Source: Aristolochia californica
Lineage: Eukaryota; Streptophyta; Magnoliopsida; Piperales; Aristolochiaceae
Reading direction: 5' to 3'
Assembly (NCBI GenBank): GCA_029961685.1
Contig: JARWKL010000010.1
Location: forward strand, 20,138,087-20,202,086
Length of the DNA stretch: 64,000 nt
In this document: positions 1 through 11,461 of the stretch, one piece after another
Layout: each line of letters begins with the position of its first letter
Numbering within the stretch: the stretch's first letter is position 1
Translations under genes and position numbers: made by a program
The notes under the pieces: generated by a model
The model's database searches: none
What the model was told of the DNA's origin: nothing
The model's input: only the letters and a program-made list of their open reading frames with translations

Positions 1-1232
1 GAAGGGGAATAGGTGAGGTAAGAGAGGAGGAACCTTTGCCAAGGACCTTGGTTTGGGTACCATTAGCAATAGTAACGAATTTCTGAGGATAACAAGGCAA
101 TAAGGACTACAACAAGTGTTTGTTACCTGATAGATGTTCGGAAGCCCCGGAGTCGATGATCCAAGAGGAAGAGGAAGAAGAGGAAGAAAGCATATCTGAG
201 GCAATAATAGGAGCAGCAGTAGATGATGAGGGAATAGAGGATTCCGTGAAGGACTTCATTTTTTGAAATGTAACATAGTCTTCAGCAGAAAGAGTCACAT
301 TTTCGTAGGATGATTCAACTTATCTTCATGTTTCTCAACACAAACAGAGACTGGGTTAGCCGTGGCCCAATCAGGCTTGCCATGAAGTTTCCAGCATGTT
401 GCCACAAGGTGGTTCTGACCACCACAGTAAGTGCAAAGTCGAGGCTCAGTAAGGGAATTATTCGGACCCGTTTGACCTCCTCTATTTTCAGCCCCTCTCA
501 TAGTTCGACCCCCTCTCATATTTATGCCCTGTCCTTAGTATGATGTAGATGTACCCCGATTGTCGGAGAACATCGCCGATGGGGCATCATAGGAGAAGGA
601 GGGGATGGATCAGGTATCCGAAGTAATGTAGCAGTAATGTCATCGAAGGATGGAAGAGCGGAAGAACTTAGAAGTTGAGTTTTTGCAAACTCAAGGTAAG
701 GTTTAATATTCGATAAGCAAATGGCTGCTACCAAAGCTTCTCATTGTCGTTCTTGAATGGAAATATCAGTGAAGTATGGCTGAGCTATTTTCCATTCTTG
801 GAGAAGGCCTCGAAACCGAGCCAAAAATTCGTGAATATTATACCCATGTTTTGTATGCAGCATATTTTGTAAGACATCATATACTTTTTGTAATGAGGCA
901 ATACTTGAGTAAAGCTTAGCACAAGTGTCCCATATGTCCTTGGCGGTTTTCAAGTGGACCACATTGTTGGCCACATGCTCTTCCATGCTATTGATGAGCT
1001 AACTTATCACCATGTTATCATTTTTAACCCACTTGTGGTAGGTCTATTCTTCTTCATCAATCGGAGGAGGAAATTTAATAACGTGGCTTAAGAGGTCACG
1101 AGTAATAAGAACCCTCCGAACTGATTGTGACCAGCTCATATAATTGGAGAGACCTCTTAGTGGAATCGTAGTAATACTGAGTATATAACTCTTATTACTA
1201 TTGTGTCCACTCTTCATGATGAGGCAAGTCAA
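1..1232 (-). pseudogene. copia-0 gag-protease remnant
   Basis: On the minus strand the first recognisable block (about 1170-1040) contains TTIPLRGLSNYMSW and then PPIDEEE, the N-terminus of a UBN2/Retrotran_gag_2 protein. The second block (986-741) has SMEEHVANNVVHLKTAKDIW and FLARFRGLLQEWKIAQP. The two are joined by an in-frame TAG where relatives have the Trp of VISWLINSM. A CX2CX4HX4C knuckle (CTYC...H...C, about 440-400) follows in another frame. The protease signature SWIIDSGASEHLSGN lies at about 170-110 and keeps the Asp-Ser-Gly triad. Gag packages the RNA and the protease matures the polyprotein. The reading frame is broken at least three times. Confidence 0.8.
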
Positions 1233-2101
1233 ATGTGGAGGTCAAGGGAAGGGGCCTTCTTCAAATAACAATTACTCAATGTAATTTGAAGAACCCGTGG
1301 ACCAAATCAGTCACCAAAAAAGGAGAACAAGAACCAATTTATTTCACGAGAGCAAGCATCAAATTATCAACAAATTTGTGCCTTTAGCAAGTGAGAATAA
1401 AATCCAGCCATCACTCAACTCCTCTTGTATTCTTAAAAACAAAGAGAAGAAGGTAGATGCAACCGATTAGGCCTTAATCCAAACTCCAACACAAACTGAG
1501 AGAGAAAAAAATATTTAGAGAAGATTTAAAGGCAAATCAAGATACTTGGAAGAAATTTATCTTCAGCTCATGGGATACTTCAACGTAAAAAAATTTCAAT
1601 TGTTGAAGTTCAAAAGAAACTACAAAGGGTAAATGATTGCTGGAATTTCACCAAACATATAATGGGCATCCAACAACATAACACAAACCCATGAGTAACA
1701 TTAAGTAGGAGAAGTTACAGCAAAATGTACTAGAATTCTACCTCAAATGAGATTGATCCAAGTTACATAAAGGTAATTGAATCTCACTCATCAATCTTAA
1801 TAAGACGCAAATAGCAAATGATCTTGATCATGCTTGTAATTGATTTACAAGAAGATCAAGATTATAATATCAATTTAGTCATAAAAATAAATCTTCACAA
1901 CATATAAAGATTTATCTTGACTTGATGTGATTGAAAGTTCAAGAAGTAGAAAAAAAGTAAAGAGGAGTATGTAAATAAGGAAAGGAAACAAAATGTAGAT
2001 AAGAAGAGAATGAACGTATCTCTTCATGATTGAACTCCTTCTTTTACAACTTCTTGAAAATATTCCATAATAACTTCATCAAGAGGGATCCTAAACTCCT
2101 T
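1233..2101 (-). other. copia-0 untranslated leader
   Basis: This is A/T-rich sequence between the primer binding site and gag with no open frame of note. A long leader is also seen in copia-1 (42365-43420) and copia-2 (4489-4969). I see no gene in it. Confidence 0.5.
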
Positions 2102-2113
2102 GCTCTGATACCA
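2102..2113 (-). other. primer binding site of copia-0
   Basis: The minus strand reads TGGTATCAGAGC immediately after the LTR. This is the standard plant copia site complementary to the 3' end of initiator methionine tRNA. It fixes the LTR edge and the strand of the element. Confidence 0.85.
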
Positions 2114-2501
2114 TGTAGAATTTAGGATCTCATGAAAGGAACTTTAGATCAACAAGGACGAAGAAGAAGAAGAGAGAATGAGAGGAGGAGAAGAAAGTCG
2201 TGGAAGGAGAGAGTTTGGATTAAGGGAGAAGACGTTTGCGTCAAAGTGAAAGTGAGGGCTGGACGAATTTGTGGAGAGTGATGAGAGTGCTTCAATGCTC
2301 TACCTCTTAGCCAATGCCTTCATTTATAGCCTTTACAATGCCCTTAGGGCTACAACTTGATGAAATAAAAGACAAAAAAAGAACAAATATTTACACCTCT
2401 ATGCCATCTTTAAGTGAAGTATCATATTTCACACACGTGCAACTCCTTTGAAGTGTGAGGTTCTTGCCTTGAGCTTGTGGGCTTGAGCCCATCTTCCAAC
2501 A
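2114..2501 (-). repeat. 5' LTR of copia-0
   Basis: The stretch is bounded by TG...CA on the minus strand (TGTTGGAAG start, TTCTACA end) and directly abuts a primer binding site. A TATA-like block lies near 2316-2330 (minus-strand GGCTATAAATGAAGG). The plus strand is rich in GA, as are the U5 regions of the other copia LTRs in this window. Only one LTR is present here, because the 3' LTR is outside the window. Confidence 0.8.
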
Positions 2502-3945
2502 TGGAGTAAGAATAACCTGTCCATTGTCCACCGGAGGAAGAGACGGAATTGTCGACGGAGGTGACCTTCACAGCAACATCGACAATCGATTTTTTTCTTC
2601 TACATTGGTTCCATAAAATTGTCTATTACTCGGTATACACCCTAGTAGACCGGTATCATCTTCGTTGGCTCGTCTTCCTTCCAGCACTGCTCATCTTCTC
2701 CTGCTTCCTGGCATTACTCTACCATTTTTCTGTTGTAAGACTGCTGCAACTAGATTTTTTTCCATTGCAACTAGCCCTCAATTAAAATAGCTAGAAGACT
2801 GCATACAACTAGAATACTACCAGAATCACAGCTCCAGTTGGCATCTATGGAATGAAGGATAGGATTGACTATGTTTGGATTTCCTAGTATCTTTGTTGTT
2901 GTTATCTTGGACGGAAACTCTACCTGCTCGACTGGCTGGCTTATCTCTGGATCACATTCCTGCTGGACCTTGTTCAGTTCTCTTTCATCCAACCTAGCCA
3001 TCATTCCAAGTTGATCCCATCCAGCCCATGGCTCCGATTATCTTTGTTGTTAATCTAAGTCTTAGTGAGTCCGATTAATGTAGTCGACAACGAAGCCATC
3101 TCCACTGTCATCCAGTAAACTCACACGCTGACAGAAGTGTATTCTTGAAAAAACATTTGAGATTCTCTCTACTGGAATTACTTGATTCCAGGTGCTGCTT
3201 GGCTGGGATGTTTTAAAACTAGAAAATTGTTGGTTCATCATTGATGTTGTCTAATACCTACCTGATTTTTGTTGCTATTTTTTGCTAATTGATAATAGCG
3301 TTAATCTCGTTGTTCTTCGCTAGCATATCTTTGTGTTGGGTGTCGTATCTTGTTGTCTTCAATCTTACTCTTTGCTGGCATCTTCCCCTAATCCCGAGCA
3401 AATCTCTCTGCATTGTTGTCCATCCATCCTGAACATTATTGTTGTCAATTCTCCATCGCTGCTTCATTGCTGTTTCTAGAGGACGACGACTCGGTCTTAA
3501 CTCAGCTTAGCATCTCATCCTTCTTCTCAAGCCAAGTTATTATTCTTGAGAACAAACTCTGCTATTAATTAGAGTCACATAACCATTACTGGTTGGAAGA
3601 TTTTTTGTTGAAAGTATAGAATGAGTTGTTGTTGGTTCTACTGTTCGATTTATTGCATTTCCTCATTCAATCCAAAATCATAATCTGGTGAGTTACTATT
3701 GTCTGAGTTACTACTTATTACTATTGTTCTACTGGATTAACTTGCATTGAGTCAACTCAGCCCACTTGTTCCCTACCTCTGGTATACTGGTTTGGGTCCC
3801 GAGTTATATACCGATTCCACCTACGACTCGGCTATATTGGTCTGACATTAACTTAGTCTAACTCGATTATGACTCGGGCTCACTCATTCTTGACTCAGAT
3901 CCTTGCCTTTTGCTTGATTATTATCTTGGATCATTGGCAGCTTAT
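2502..3945. other. unassigned sequence, possibly part of a non-coding LTR element
   Basis: I recognise no gene here. A 78-codon plus-strand frame (2549-2785) encodes a hydrophobic peptide with no known motif. The stretch has several short repeats of GACTCGG/ACTCGAT. Because copia-2 sits between CTTAT copies at 3941-3945 and 16697-16701, this DNA was once continuous with 16697 onward. That stretch ends at a polypurine tract and an LTR start (17733-17757). Both sides may therefore be one older non-coding LTR element. Confidence 0.3.
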
Positions 3946-4476
3946 TGTTATAATGTGGGACCCACCATGATTGAATGAGTTGGTGGGACCCACCATAAGA
4001 ACGTGAGAAGCCAAGAGAAGTCAACACACAAGCTAGCACGAGTAGGCAGAATTGAAGATCTAGTGAAACCCACGAAAGATACCATGAGCTGTTATCTTTG
4101 ACACATGAGCTGGAAGACAAAATATATTACACATGCTGTCAAATCCAGCTAAGAGATCACGTCCTTATGGAAGACTTAGAATTTAAGTAAGTCACAAATT
4201 AAGGAAGTTAGAATTTGGGTAAGTTCAAAATTAAGTTGAATTATATTAGGAAAGTGTACATAAATTCTATCACTCCTCCACTATAAATAGAGGAGCTTGT
4301 ATTCATAATAAATCATCAAGGCAAGGAGTTCTTTCCTCTCCCTCTCTCGTGTAGAGCTTCTTCTTCTTTTTCTTCTTGTTTCACCTCTACCTAAAAGCAC
4401 TCTTTCTCCTTCTTGGTTTTTCCCTTCTCTCTCTCACCTTGCTCGAGATATTATTTATGGGGTCCTAAATTCAACA
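3946..4476 (+). repeat. 5' LTR of copia-2
   Basis: It starts TGTTATAATGTGGGACC and ends TTCAACA. A TATA box is visible in CCACTATAAATAGAGG at about 4278-4293, followed by a pyrimidine-rich U5 containing CTTCTTCTT tracts. It matches the 3' LTR at 16139-16696 along its length, with small indels, and more distantly the solo LTR at 19479-20055. Confidence 0.9.
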
Positions 4477-4969
4477 TGGTATCAAAGCTACCAATTTAGG
4501 ATCCCACATTAAAGAAATTCTCTTTGAAGATATAATGAAAGATGCTCATAGAAATCTCTTTATGAAGCAAGATTGAAACTCATGAGATAAGTTGTCTTCT
4601 TCAATGTATTGATTTATGCTACTGGTTTTTGGAGATTAGAATATTTTTTAAAGATGTCTTTATGATATCCTCATCTTATAAGATTGTATAAATAGATGCA
4701 TCTTTGATTAGAAGAAGTTACCAAGGTAGTTTTTGTCGGTTTGCAAATTTTTAACTGAGAGCAGTTCATGTTGAGTTTTTTTTAAAAACACTATGGGAAC
4801 AAGATTCCCGGACTAAGAAGAATGATATTGAATGTTTTATGAATGATTATTCACTCCACATAACCACTTAGATTTTATTCTAAGCCTGTCCACTAACTGA
4901 GTTGGTTAAAGACCTCTACATGGTTTGTTTTTTATTGGAGAATTATATTTTTTTGGTGACTTGCCTATT
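4477..4969 (+). other. primer binding site and leader of copia-2
   Basis: TGGTATCAAAGC at 4477-4488 is the tRNA-Met primer site, directly after the LTR. The rest is an untranslated leader. Its middle (about 4555-4780) is visibly similar to the copia-3 leader at 60330-60560, for example around GTCGGTTTGCAA. No gene is seen in the leader. Confidence 0.7.
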
Positions 4970-5607
4970 ATGGCTGAAGAAAGCATGAGTCACAAGCATG
5001 ACATACTCAGAATTACCACTATACCCTTGCGGTCCACATCGTTTTGATGGTTCCTTATCACAAAAGACCTCGTTGGTCATCTCACCAACTGTGGACCACA
5101 TATTGATGAAAGTGATATTGTTTATACTAAGTGGTTGAAGTATGATACGTTGATTATTTGTTGGCTTATTAAAAGTATGGAAGAACATGTCTCCAATAAT
5201 ATTATTCATCTCTTGACGACTAAAAAAATTTGGGAGACATGTGTGAAGTTGTATTGTAGCTCTGGCAATTTACACAAGCCATATGATATTCTCCAACGAA
5301 TGCTTACCACCAAACAAGGCGACAATATCCATGAATATTTGACTCACTTTGAAGGACTTCTTCAATAATGGAAGCTAGCCGAACCTACCTCCATGGACAT
5401 CTCTGTCCAAGACAAACAAAAAGAGGCCTTAGTCACTACCATATGTCTTGCTAATATTAAACTGTGTCTTGAAATTTCAAAGAGAACTTCTTAGCACTTC
5501 CGTGGTTCCCACCTTTGATGATGTATGTGCCACACTTCTCCGTATTCCATACGCTTTTTCCCCTAATACTGAACTATCATCCGCTATGTACTCTGGACAT
5601 AGGGGAA
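4970..5607 (+). pseudogene. copia-2 gag remnant
   Basis: The likely start is the ATG at 4970 (MAEESMSHKHDILRITTIPL). The frame then shows an in-frame stop and runs into WLIKSMEEHVSNNIIHLLTT and GDNIHEYLTHFEGLLQ, the UBN2-type gag core. A stop follows GLLQ, where relatives have Glu-Trp. A frameshift near 5475 leads to STSVVPTFDDVCATLLRIP and a final SSAMYSGHRG. The zinc knuckle that should follow is missing, apparently lost with the 5' end of the gypsy element inserted here. It would have been the RNA-binding capsid protein of the element. Confidence 0.8.
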
Positions 5608-5926
5608 TGTAAGGTTCTTCCCGAGCCATGGATCGAGTCACCCTTCTTTCCTCTCTTCCCTCCATATTGGTTCTTGACGCGGGAAGAGGATTATTGTTCC
5701 TTGAACATGGAATGATGGAAATAGGAATGGAATGTTGGAGCTTTGATGGAAGCTCGACCTGGACCTCAGAGGGAGAATCCGACCTAGACCTCTGAGGAAG
5801 AATCTGACCTGTTTAATTCTAATTTCTCAATACTTGCTTTCCCTTCACCTTGACGTCCGCCTAAATAGGGTTGAGGACAGAATTACAAAATAGACCCATG
5901 GATCAAGTGGTTCACACCACATTACA
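5608..5926 (-). repeat. probable 3' LTR of the chromovirus (edges uncertain)
   Basis: The region lies between the end of pol (5989) and copia-2 gag. Read on the minus strand it can start TGTAATGTGG at 5926. It can end either CCTTACA at 5608 or CTCCAACA at 5733. No second LTR survives to decide between these. A short tandem run of AAACC units (5931-5957) separates it from pol. The imperfect repeats GACCTGGACCTCAGAGG and GACCTAGACCTCTGAGG lie inside it. Confidence 0.4.
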
Positions 5927-5988
5927 TCTAAACCAAACCAAACCAAACCAAACCAAATGAAATTACATTAAAAGTAAATTGACATAAT

Positions 5989-7427
5989 TTAATTCCTATG
6001 CCTGTGGATAACTCGTGATGCTATGGAGTCCATAACATCACCCCCCTCCGGGAGAAAGAGTTTGTCCTCAAGCTCGAAGTAGGGGTAGAGTGTGTGGAAC
6101 ACAGCTAATGGCTCCCATGTCGTGTCACACGGATCAACATCAGCCCATTGCACTAGGATCTCCCAATCACCCTGAATGCGGCGAGCCTGTAATACCTGTG
6201 CTGGAGTAGAAAGTACACGTCCCTCATGTAGTGGGGGTAGAGGTGTGTGTAGCAAGGGAGAGTCACCCTGGAAGGCCTCAATTGGGAGACATGAAACACA
6301 TTGTGAATTCTGGCCTCTGGTGGAAGTTGCAAGCGGTAGGCAATTGTACCAATGTGGTCCATAACCTGAAAGGGACCATAATACTTCGAAGAGAGCTTGT
6401 CGAGTTTGGAGGCTGTCAGTGACAGCTGCCTGTAGTGTTGGAGACACAGCCATACATAATCTCCTGGAGAGCAGAAGACTTCCCGGTGCTTCTTGTCATA
6501 ATACAACTTCATAGCATGTTGTGCCTCTTGGAGATGAGTGCGCACCTTAGAGAGCAAGGTGTCTCTTTCTGCTAATGCTTGGTCCAAAGTGGCAACCTTG
6601 GAGGCAACCGGTTCATATGATAAAAGGCTGGGCGGGTCTCTATCATATACTACCTTGAATGGGGTTGTTCCGAGTGTGCTATGGTAGGAGGTGTTGTAAT
6701 AGAATTTAGGCCAGGCGAGCCACTTAACCCACCGTTTAGGTGAGTCCCCCACCAAACAAAGAAGATACATCTCAATTGTCCTGTTGATGACCTCTGTCTG
6801 ACCATCTGTCTGCAGATGGTAGGCTGAAGAGAATGCTAACATTGTGCCCTGCAGCTTGAATAGTTCTTTCTAGAATGTACTGGTAAAGATGGCATCCCTG
6901 TCACTTGTAATGGAATTAGGCATCCCAAGTAAGTGGACAATATTATCCATAAAGTGTTGAGCTATGTGAGCTGCAGTGTAAGGATGTGCCAGAAGTATGA
7001 AATAGCCATACTTTGAGAAATGATTAACCACTACAAAGATAATGGATTTGTCGGACGATGAGGGAAGTCCATCTATGAAGTCCATTGAAGTATCAGACCA
7101 GACCTGTGACGGCAGCTGAAGGGGTTGGAGCAACCTAGCTGGACTTAATGATTCAGCTTTATTCCGTTGACAAATCTGACAAGCCGCTACATAATCGGCT
7201 ATACTGCGCTTAATACCCCTCCAATAAAATTCCCGACTTATTCGAAAATATGTTTTTTGTCGGCCCTCATGTGTACTATCATGGAAGGAGGCTAAAATGT
7301 TGTGAATCAGTGGTGACGTGTGATGTAGAAAGATCCTATTTTTGAAGAGGACCAGATTATCCTAAACCGTCCAATGGTTTGCCGTTGTTCCCTGTTGGAT
7401 CTCATGATATATAGCAATAATTTTCGG
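5989..7427 (-). pseudogene. chromovirus integrase with C-terminal chromodomain
   Basis: Read on the minus strand, the zinc-binding region (about 7260-7140) has ADYVAACQICQRNKAE. The catalytic core follows with MDFIDGLP (first Asp), ITSDRDAIF (second Asp) and LQTDGQTEVINRTIE (Glu), so all three acidic residues are visible. A GPF-like block FQVMDHIGTIAYRLQLP follows. After a frame change near 6200-6300 comes a chromodomain, VLQARRIQGDWEILVQWADV with TTWEPL. In chromoviruses this domain binds modified histones and steers insertion into heterochromatin. The frame is broken by stops (for example at 6869-6843) and by one frameshift. Confidence 0.85.
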
Positions 7428-9364
7428 TTACTGTTGTGTCTCTTCCAGTATAGAATCCAACAAGAGAGCTATGGGCTGACTTATGGCATGTAATTGCAGC
7501 TCTGAAATGTCCCAGCGAGATAAAGCATCAGCCCCCACATTCAAACTCCCAGGTTTATACTCCACAGTAAAGTCAAACCCCATAAGTTTACTTAACCAAT
7601 GCTGTTGTGGTGAGGAAGTGAGGCACTGCTCAAGCAAATACTTGAGGCTGAAATGATCAATGCAAATCAGAAAAGGGCGCCCCCAGGCCAATGTTGTATG
7701 ACTTTCACTAATACGATCAGTTCCCTCTCATAAACTGCTAACTTGTGGTAGTGCTGGCCAAGTTGGCGGCTAAAATATGCAATCGGGTGTCCCTATTGGT
7801 GTAACACTGCACCAATACCGCCCCCCGAAGCATCACATTCCACCACAAATGACTCATCAAAGTCCGGTAGCTGTAAAATTGGGGCGGATGATAAGGCCTC
7901 TTTCAACTGCTGAAAGGAATGAGCCGCTGTCTCAGACCAGGTAAAGGCATTTTTCTTGAGTAGGTTGTTGAACGGTGCTGCAATCTTGCCATAGCTGTGA
8001 ATAAATTTCCTGTAATACCCAGCTAGGCCCAAAAATCCCCTTAATGTTGTAATGGATGTGGGAAGAGGCCAATCTGTGATGACTTGTATCTTACTCTGGT
8101 CGACCTTCACCCCAACTACTGAAATAACGTGGCCCAACTGTGTCACTTCTGAGGTTCCCATAGAACATTTGGACTGATATAAAACCAAATGATGTGAGCA
8201 GATAAGAGTAAATACCTGGTGAAGGTGCTGAAGATGCTCTTCCCAACTATCGCTATATACCAAAATATCATCAAAAAATACCAAAACGTATTTCCTCAAG
8301 AGAGAGGAAAATACCTCATTCATGAGGGCCTGGAATGTGGAATGTGCATTGGAGAGACCAAATGGCATTATGAGGAACTCGAAATGATCGTGGTGCGTGT
8401 GGAACGCTGTTTTCTCCACATCTGATGGATGAACTCAGATTTGATGATAGCCAGATTTCAAATCGAGCTTGGTAAAAATAGTAGCACCATGTAACTCATC
8501 TAGCAACTCATCCACCACTGGGATGGGAAATTTATCTTTAATGGTATGCGCATTGAGTTGCCTGTAATCCACACAAAACCTCCATGACTTATCATGCTTG
8601 CAGACCAGTAATACCGATGAGGTAAAAGGAGACCTGCTGGGCTGAATAATCCCCTAGGATAACATCTTTTGGCACTGCCTTTCAATTTCATCCTTCTGTA
8701 AGTGGGGGTCACAATAAGGATGCACCACTACAGGTTCAGTGCCCATTTTCAAACGGATACGGTGATCACAGTGCCTAATTGGCAGTAGAGCAGTAGGTTC
8801 CTGAAAGATATCCCCAAAGTCTGTAAGTAATTGAGATAACTTACAGTTGGCCGTGCTCTGGACCTAAACAACCTAAAGTGCGCAAGGCACTGGTGCTTGT
8901 GTGCCATGCAATGTAATCTAACGGTGGTCTCCTATAAAGGACATGGTTAGAGCGTGAAAATCCCATAATATTGGCCCCAACAGTTGTAGCCATTTAATTC
9001 CCAGTACCAAATCAAAGCCGGACAGTGGAATTACCAGGAAATCTGCAATAAGTGCATGTCCCTCAATATCAAAGTGTGTGGCTGGAGAGATGCCCACACT
9101 GGTAATTTTAGCCCCATTGGCTAATGATACAGAAAGGCCAGTCTGTTGCTGGACTACTAACCCAAGTTGTTATGCTTTTGGCGGACTGATGAAATTATGT
9201 GTACTGCCAGAGTCAACTAAAGCAAGTAACTGTAGATGATGTAACTGAGTTTTAACTTGCATGGTACTAGAACTGCGCAGACCAGTCATAGCATGAAGGG
9301 AAATCTCTGGACCCTCTTGGTCTGTTTCTACAATCTCCTCCTCTGGTAGTATGTCTTCACCATC
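7428..9364 (-). pseudogene. chromovirus protease, reverse transcriptase and RNase H remnant
   Basis: The protease motif ALVDSGSTHNFIS is read from about 9230 down to 9178 and has the Asp-Ser-Gly triad. The reverse transcriptase (about 8712-7900) shows FLIMPFGLSNAHSTFQ and the catalytic YVLVFFDDILVYS. It continues into the thumb block LRGFLGLAGYYRKFI. RNase H starts at FVVECDASGGGIGAVLHQ (about 7850-7795) and ends with the GADALSR motif near 7510. Stops at several places, including just upstream of TAFHTHHDHFEF, make it non-functional. These enzymes would copy the RNA in the cytoplasmic particle. Confidence 0.85.
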
Positions 9365-10013
9365 CTACCACAGGCATATACTAAATAATCTTTTGCATAG
9401 GTGACCTTGAACATACTGTTCATCACAGTTAAAACAAAGGCCCTTCGCCTTTCTCTGATCCATCTCCTGTTTGTTCAATTTTTTAAAGTAAGGAGCAGGT
9501 GGAGTCGAGTTAGAGCTGTCTGGGTGTGGTGCTGCACTGGCTCCAGAACGTGGAGGTCCATCATAAGGGCTTGGCGCAGTGGCATTGTACCTTCCTGGCC
9601 AAGCTGGTTTTCTGACCAGTGAATCCTTTAGCACACACTGCTTATGCTCAATTGACCTGGCTAAATTCATCGTGTGGTCCAAATATGTAGGACCATGTAA
9701 TTCAACTTCCAGTCATAGAGGTTCTGTCAAACTAGTAGTAAAAATGTGAACATACTGTGTGTGACTGACAAACTCATTAGCGCGTACCAACTGTTCCTGT
9801 AAGGTCTTTTGATATACCTCTAGTGATCCAGTCTGCTTATAATTGATTAATTCACCCAATGGATTGCTACTAGCAGGAGGACCAAACCTCACCATGCATG
9901 ATTGTCTAAAGGTTACCCAATCCTGAGCCAATTGGTCATTTCGGAATTGGTGGTACCATAGAACCGCTTCATTGGTAGGCGGCCAAATAAACTTTCTCAT
10001 CCGCAGGTGTTTT
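9365..10013 (-). pseudogene. chromovirus gag remnant with zinc knuckle
   Basis: On the minus strand the block WPPTNEAVLWYHQFRNDQLA and the following WVTFRQSCMVRFGPP are the Retrotrans_gag core of gypsy elements. A proline-rich linker (about 9600-9500) and a knuckle CFNCDEQYVQGHLCK follow. The N-terminus is missing at the break near 10013. A stop at about 9713 and a frame change separate core and linker. Sequence beyond 10013 belongs to copia-2. Confidence 0.8.
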
Positions 10014-10671
10014 TTGATGATAAAAGAATTGATCATCAACAAACAAGAAAACCCTTCATGATGATGAGTATGAGTTATTCCAAAAAATGAAATCATGATT
10101 GGGTTCTTCTCCAAGTTCATCGTCCACTACTACTACTATCGCTGCTTTAGGTATGCTATCTGGCTCTTCTTCATCTTGGATAATTGATACAAGGGCCTCC
10201 GAGCATCTCACAGGTAACAAAAATTTACTACACTCACTGTCTCCTAGTCTTTCACAAAAATTTGTTACCCTAACTGACGGGTCTCAATCTAAAGTTCTAG
10301 GTAAACGTTCCACTTCTGTTACACCATCACTTCCGCTAACTGAGATAATTTTTGTTCCTATCTTTCCCTTAAATCTCTTATCAGTTAGTCTGCTCTCCAA
10401 ACATTTTAATTGCTCTATCACCTTCTTACCCACTTCATGTGTTTTTCAGGATCTTATAACGAAGCAGGTGATTGGTGGAGGCCATGAACAAGGGGGGCTC
10501 TACTATCTAGATGTGCCAAGAATAAATATTGTTTCCACTAGTGAAACTACGACCAAATTATGGCACAACCGGTTGGGACATCCGTTTGCACAATCTCTTC
10601 ATCATATGTTTCCTACTCTCAAAGAAAGGTCCGAGTTCTATTGTGAAGTCTGTCAAATGAACAAACATTAG
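10014..10671 (+). pseudogene. copia-2 protease and GAG-pre-integrase
   Basis: After the chromovirus the copia-2 frame resumes with DDEYELFQKMKS and then a stop. It goes on through a serine-rich linker to the protease region SSSSWIIDTRASEHLTGN. Relatives have DSGASEH here, so the catalytic Asp-Ser/Thr-Gly has become Asp-Thr-Arg and the enzyme would be dead. The GAG-pre-integrase domain LWHNRLGHPFAQSLHHMF with its CEVCQMNKH zinc ligands ends at a stop at 10669-10671. It directly precedes the integrase core in the same frame. Confidence 0.85.
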
Positions 10672-11461
10672 AGGTCTGCATACTCACCTCGTCCAGAAGA
10701 TAAAAATGTCACTCCCTTTTCCTTAATTCATACTGATGTATGGGGACCCTTGAGTGTCTCCAACATTTTACAAGTTAAATATTCTATCACATTTACTGAT
10801 GACTTAACTCGTACCACTTGGCTATTTCTATTTAAAGAGCGTTCTAAAATACCATTGATATTTAAATCTTTTCATGCTATAGTACTCACTCAGTTTGGTC
10901 AGAAAATTAAAATACTCCGGTCTGATAATGCCAACGAATACATCTCCAAAGACCTTGACACCCTTCGTAAAAAAAATGGCATTATTCATCAAACATCATG
11001 TGACTACACCCCTCAAAAAAATGGTATAGCCGAGCAAAAGAACCATCATATTCTTGAGGTAGCTCGAGGTTTACTATATGCCATGAAAGTTCCTTACTTT
11101 TATTGGCTACATGCAATCCTTACTTCATTTTTTTCTTATAAACCGGTTACCATCTTCTGTTCTTGGTAATAAATCCCCTTACTCTATATTATTACCCAAT
11201 GATGATCTCTTTTATCTGCCCTTGAGAGTCTTTGGGTGTCAATGTTTTGTCCATATATCTTCCCCCAAACATAGTAAACTTGATCCCAAATCTTTCAAGT
11301 GTATCTTTTTAGGATACTCTCGTACACAAAAGGGTTTTGTTTGTTATAACCCCACTCTTCAATGTTTACTCGTGACAAGGGATGTCACATTCTTTGAAGA
11401 CTCTCCATTTTATTCTGACAATGCTCCTCCGGGTTTATCTTCTGTACCAGGGTCTCCTTGA
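10672..11461 (+). pseudogene. copia-2 integrase
   Basis: The rve-type core starts PFSLIHTDVWGPLSV, with the first Asp. It continues with SITFTDDLTRTTWLF, KILRSDNANEYIS (second Asp) and YTPQKNGIAEQKNHHILEVA (Glu). A frameshift near 11135 moves the C-terminal part (INRLPSSVLGNKSPYS, FKCIFLGYSRTQKGF) into another frame, which ends at 11461. The protein would insert the element's cDNA into chromosomes. Its layout matches the split integrase of copia-1 (37131 and 28241). Confidence 0.85.

Larger units (their letters stand above)
1..2501 (-). mobile_element. Ty1/copia element copia-0, 5' part
   Basis: The element lies on the minus strand and its 3' part is outside the window. Read leftwards it shows a 5' LTR, a primer binding site, a leader of about 870 bases, a gag region, a zinc knuckle and the start of the protease. 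The order gag-CCHC-protease and the short UBN2-type gag are those of Ty1/copia. Its proteins closely resemble those of copia-1 (25560-43827) and copia-2 (3946-16696), so the three belong to related families. The element is dead: gag has at least one in-frame stop and frame changes. The far target duplication is not visible. Confidence 0.85.
5608..10013 (-). mobile_element. Ty3/gypsy chromovirus, 5'-truncated
   Basis: On the minus strand the order is gag, zinc knuckle, protease, reverse transcriptase, RNase H, integrase, chromodomain and 3' LTR. This is the gypsy order, and the C-terminal chromodomain marks a chromovirus. The element stops within gag at about 10013, with no 5' LTR. On the other side of that break copia-2 resumes just before its protease, without its zinc knuckle. 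A single deletion therefore probably removed the gypsy 5' end and part of copia-2. Many stops are present in pol. Confidence 0.85.

Noticed and set aside
5931..5957. AAACC tandem run as interstitial telomere repeat
   Set aside because: The unit is AAACC (CCAAA), not the plant telomere unit CCCTAAA, and it is only about five units long.
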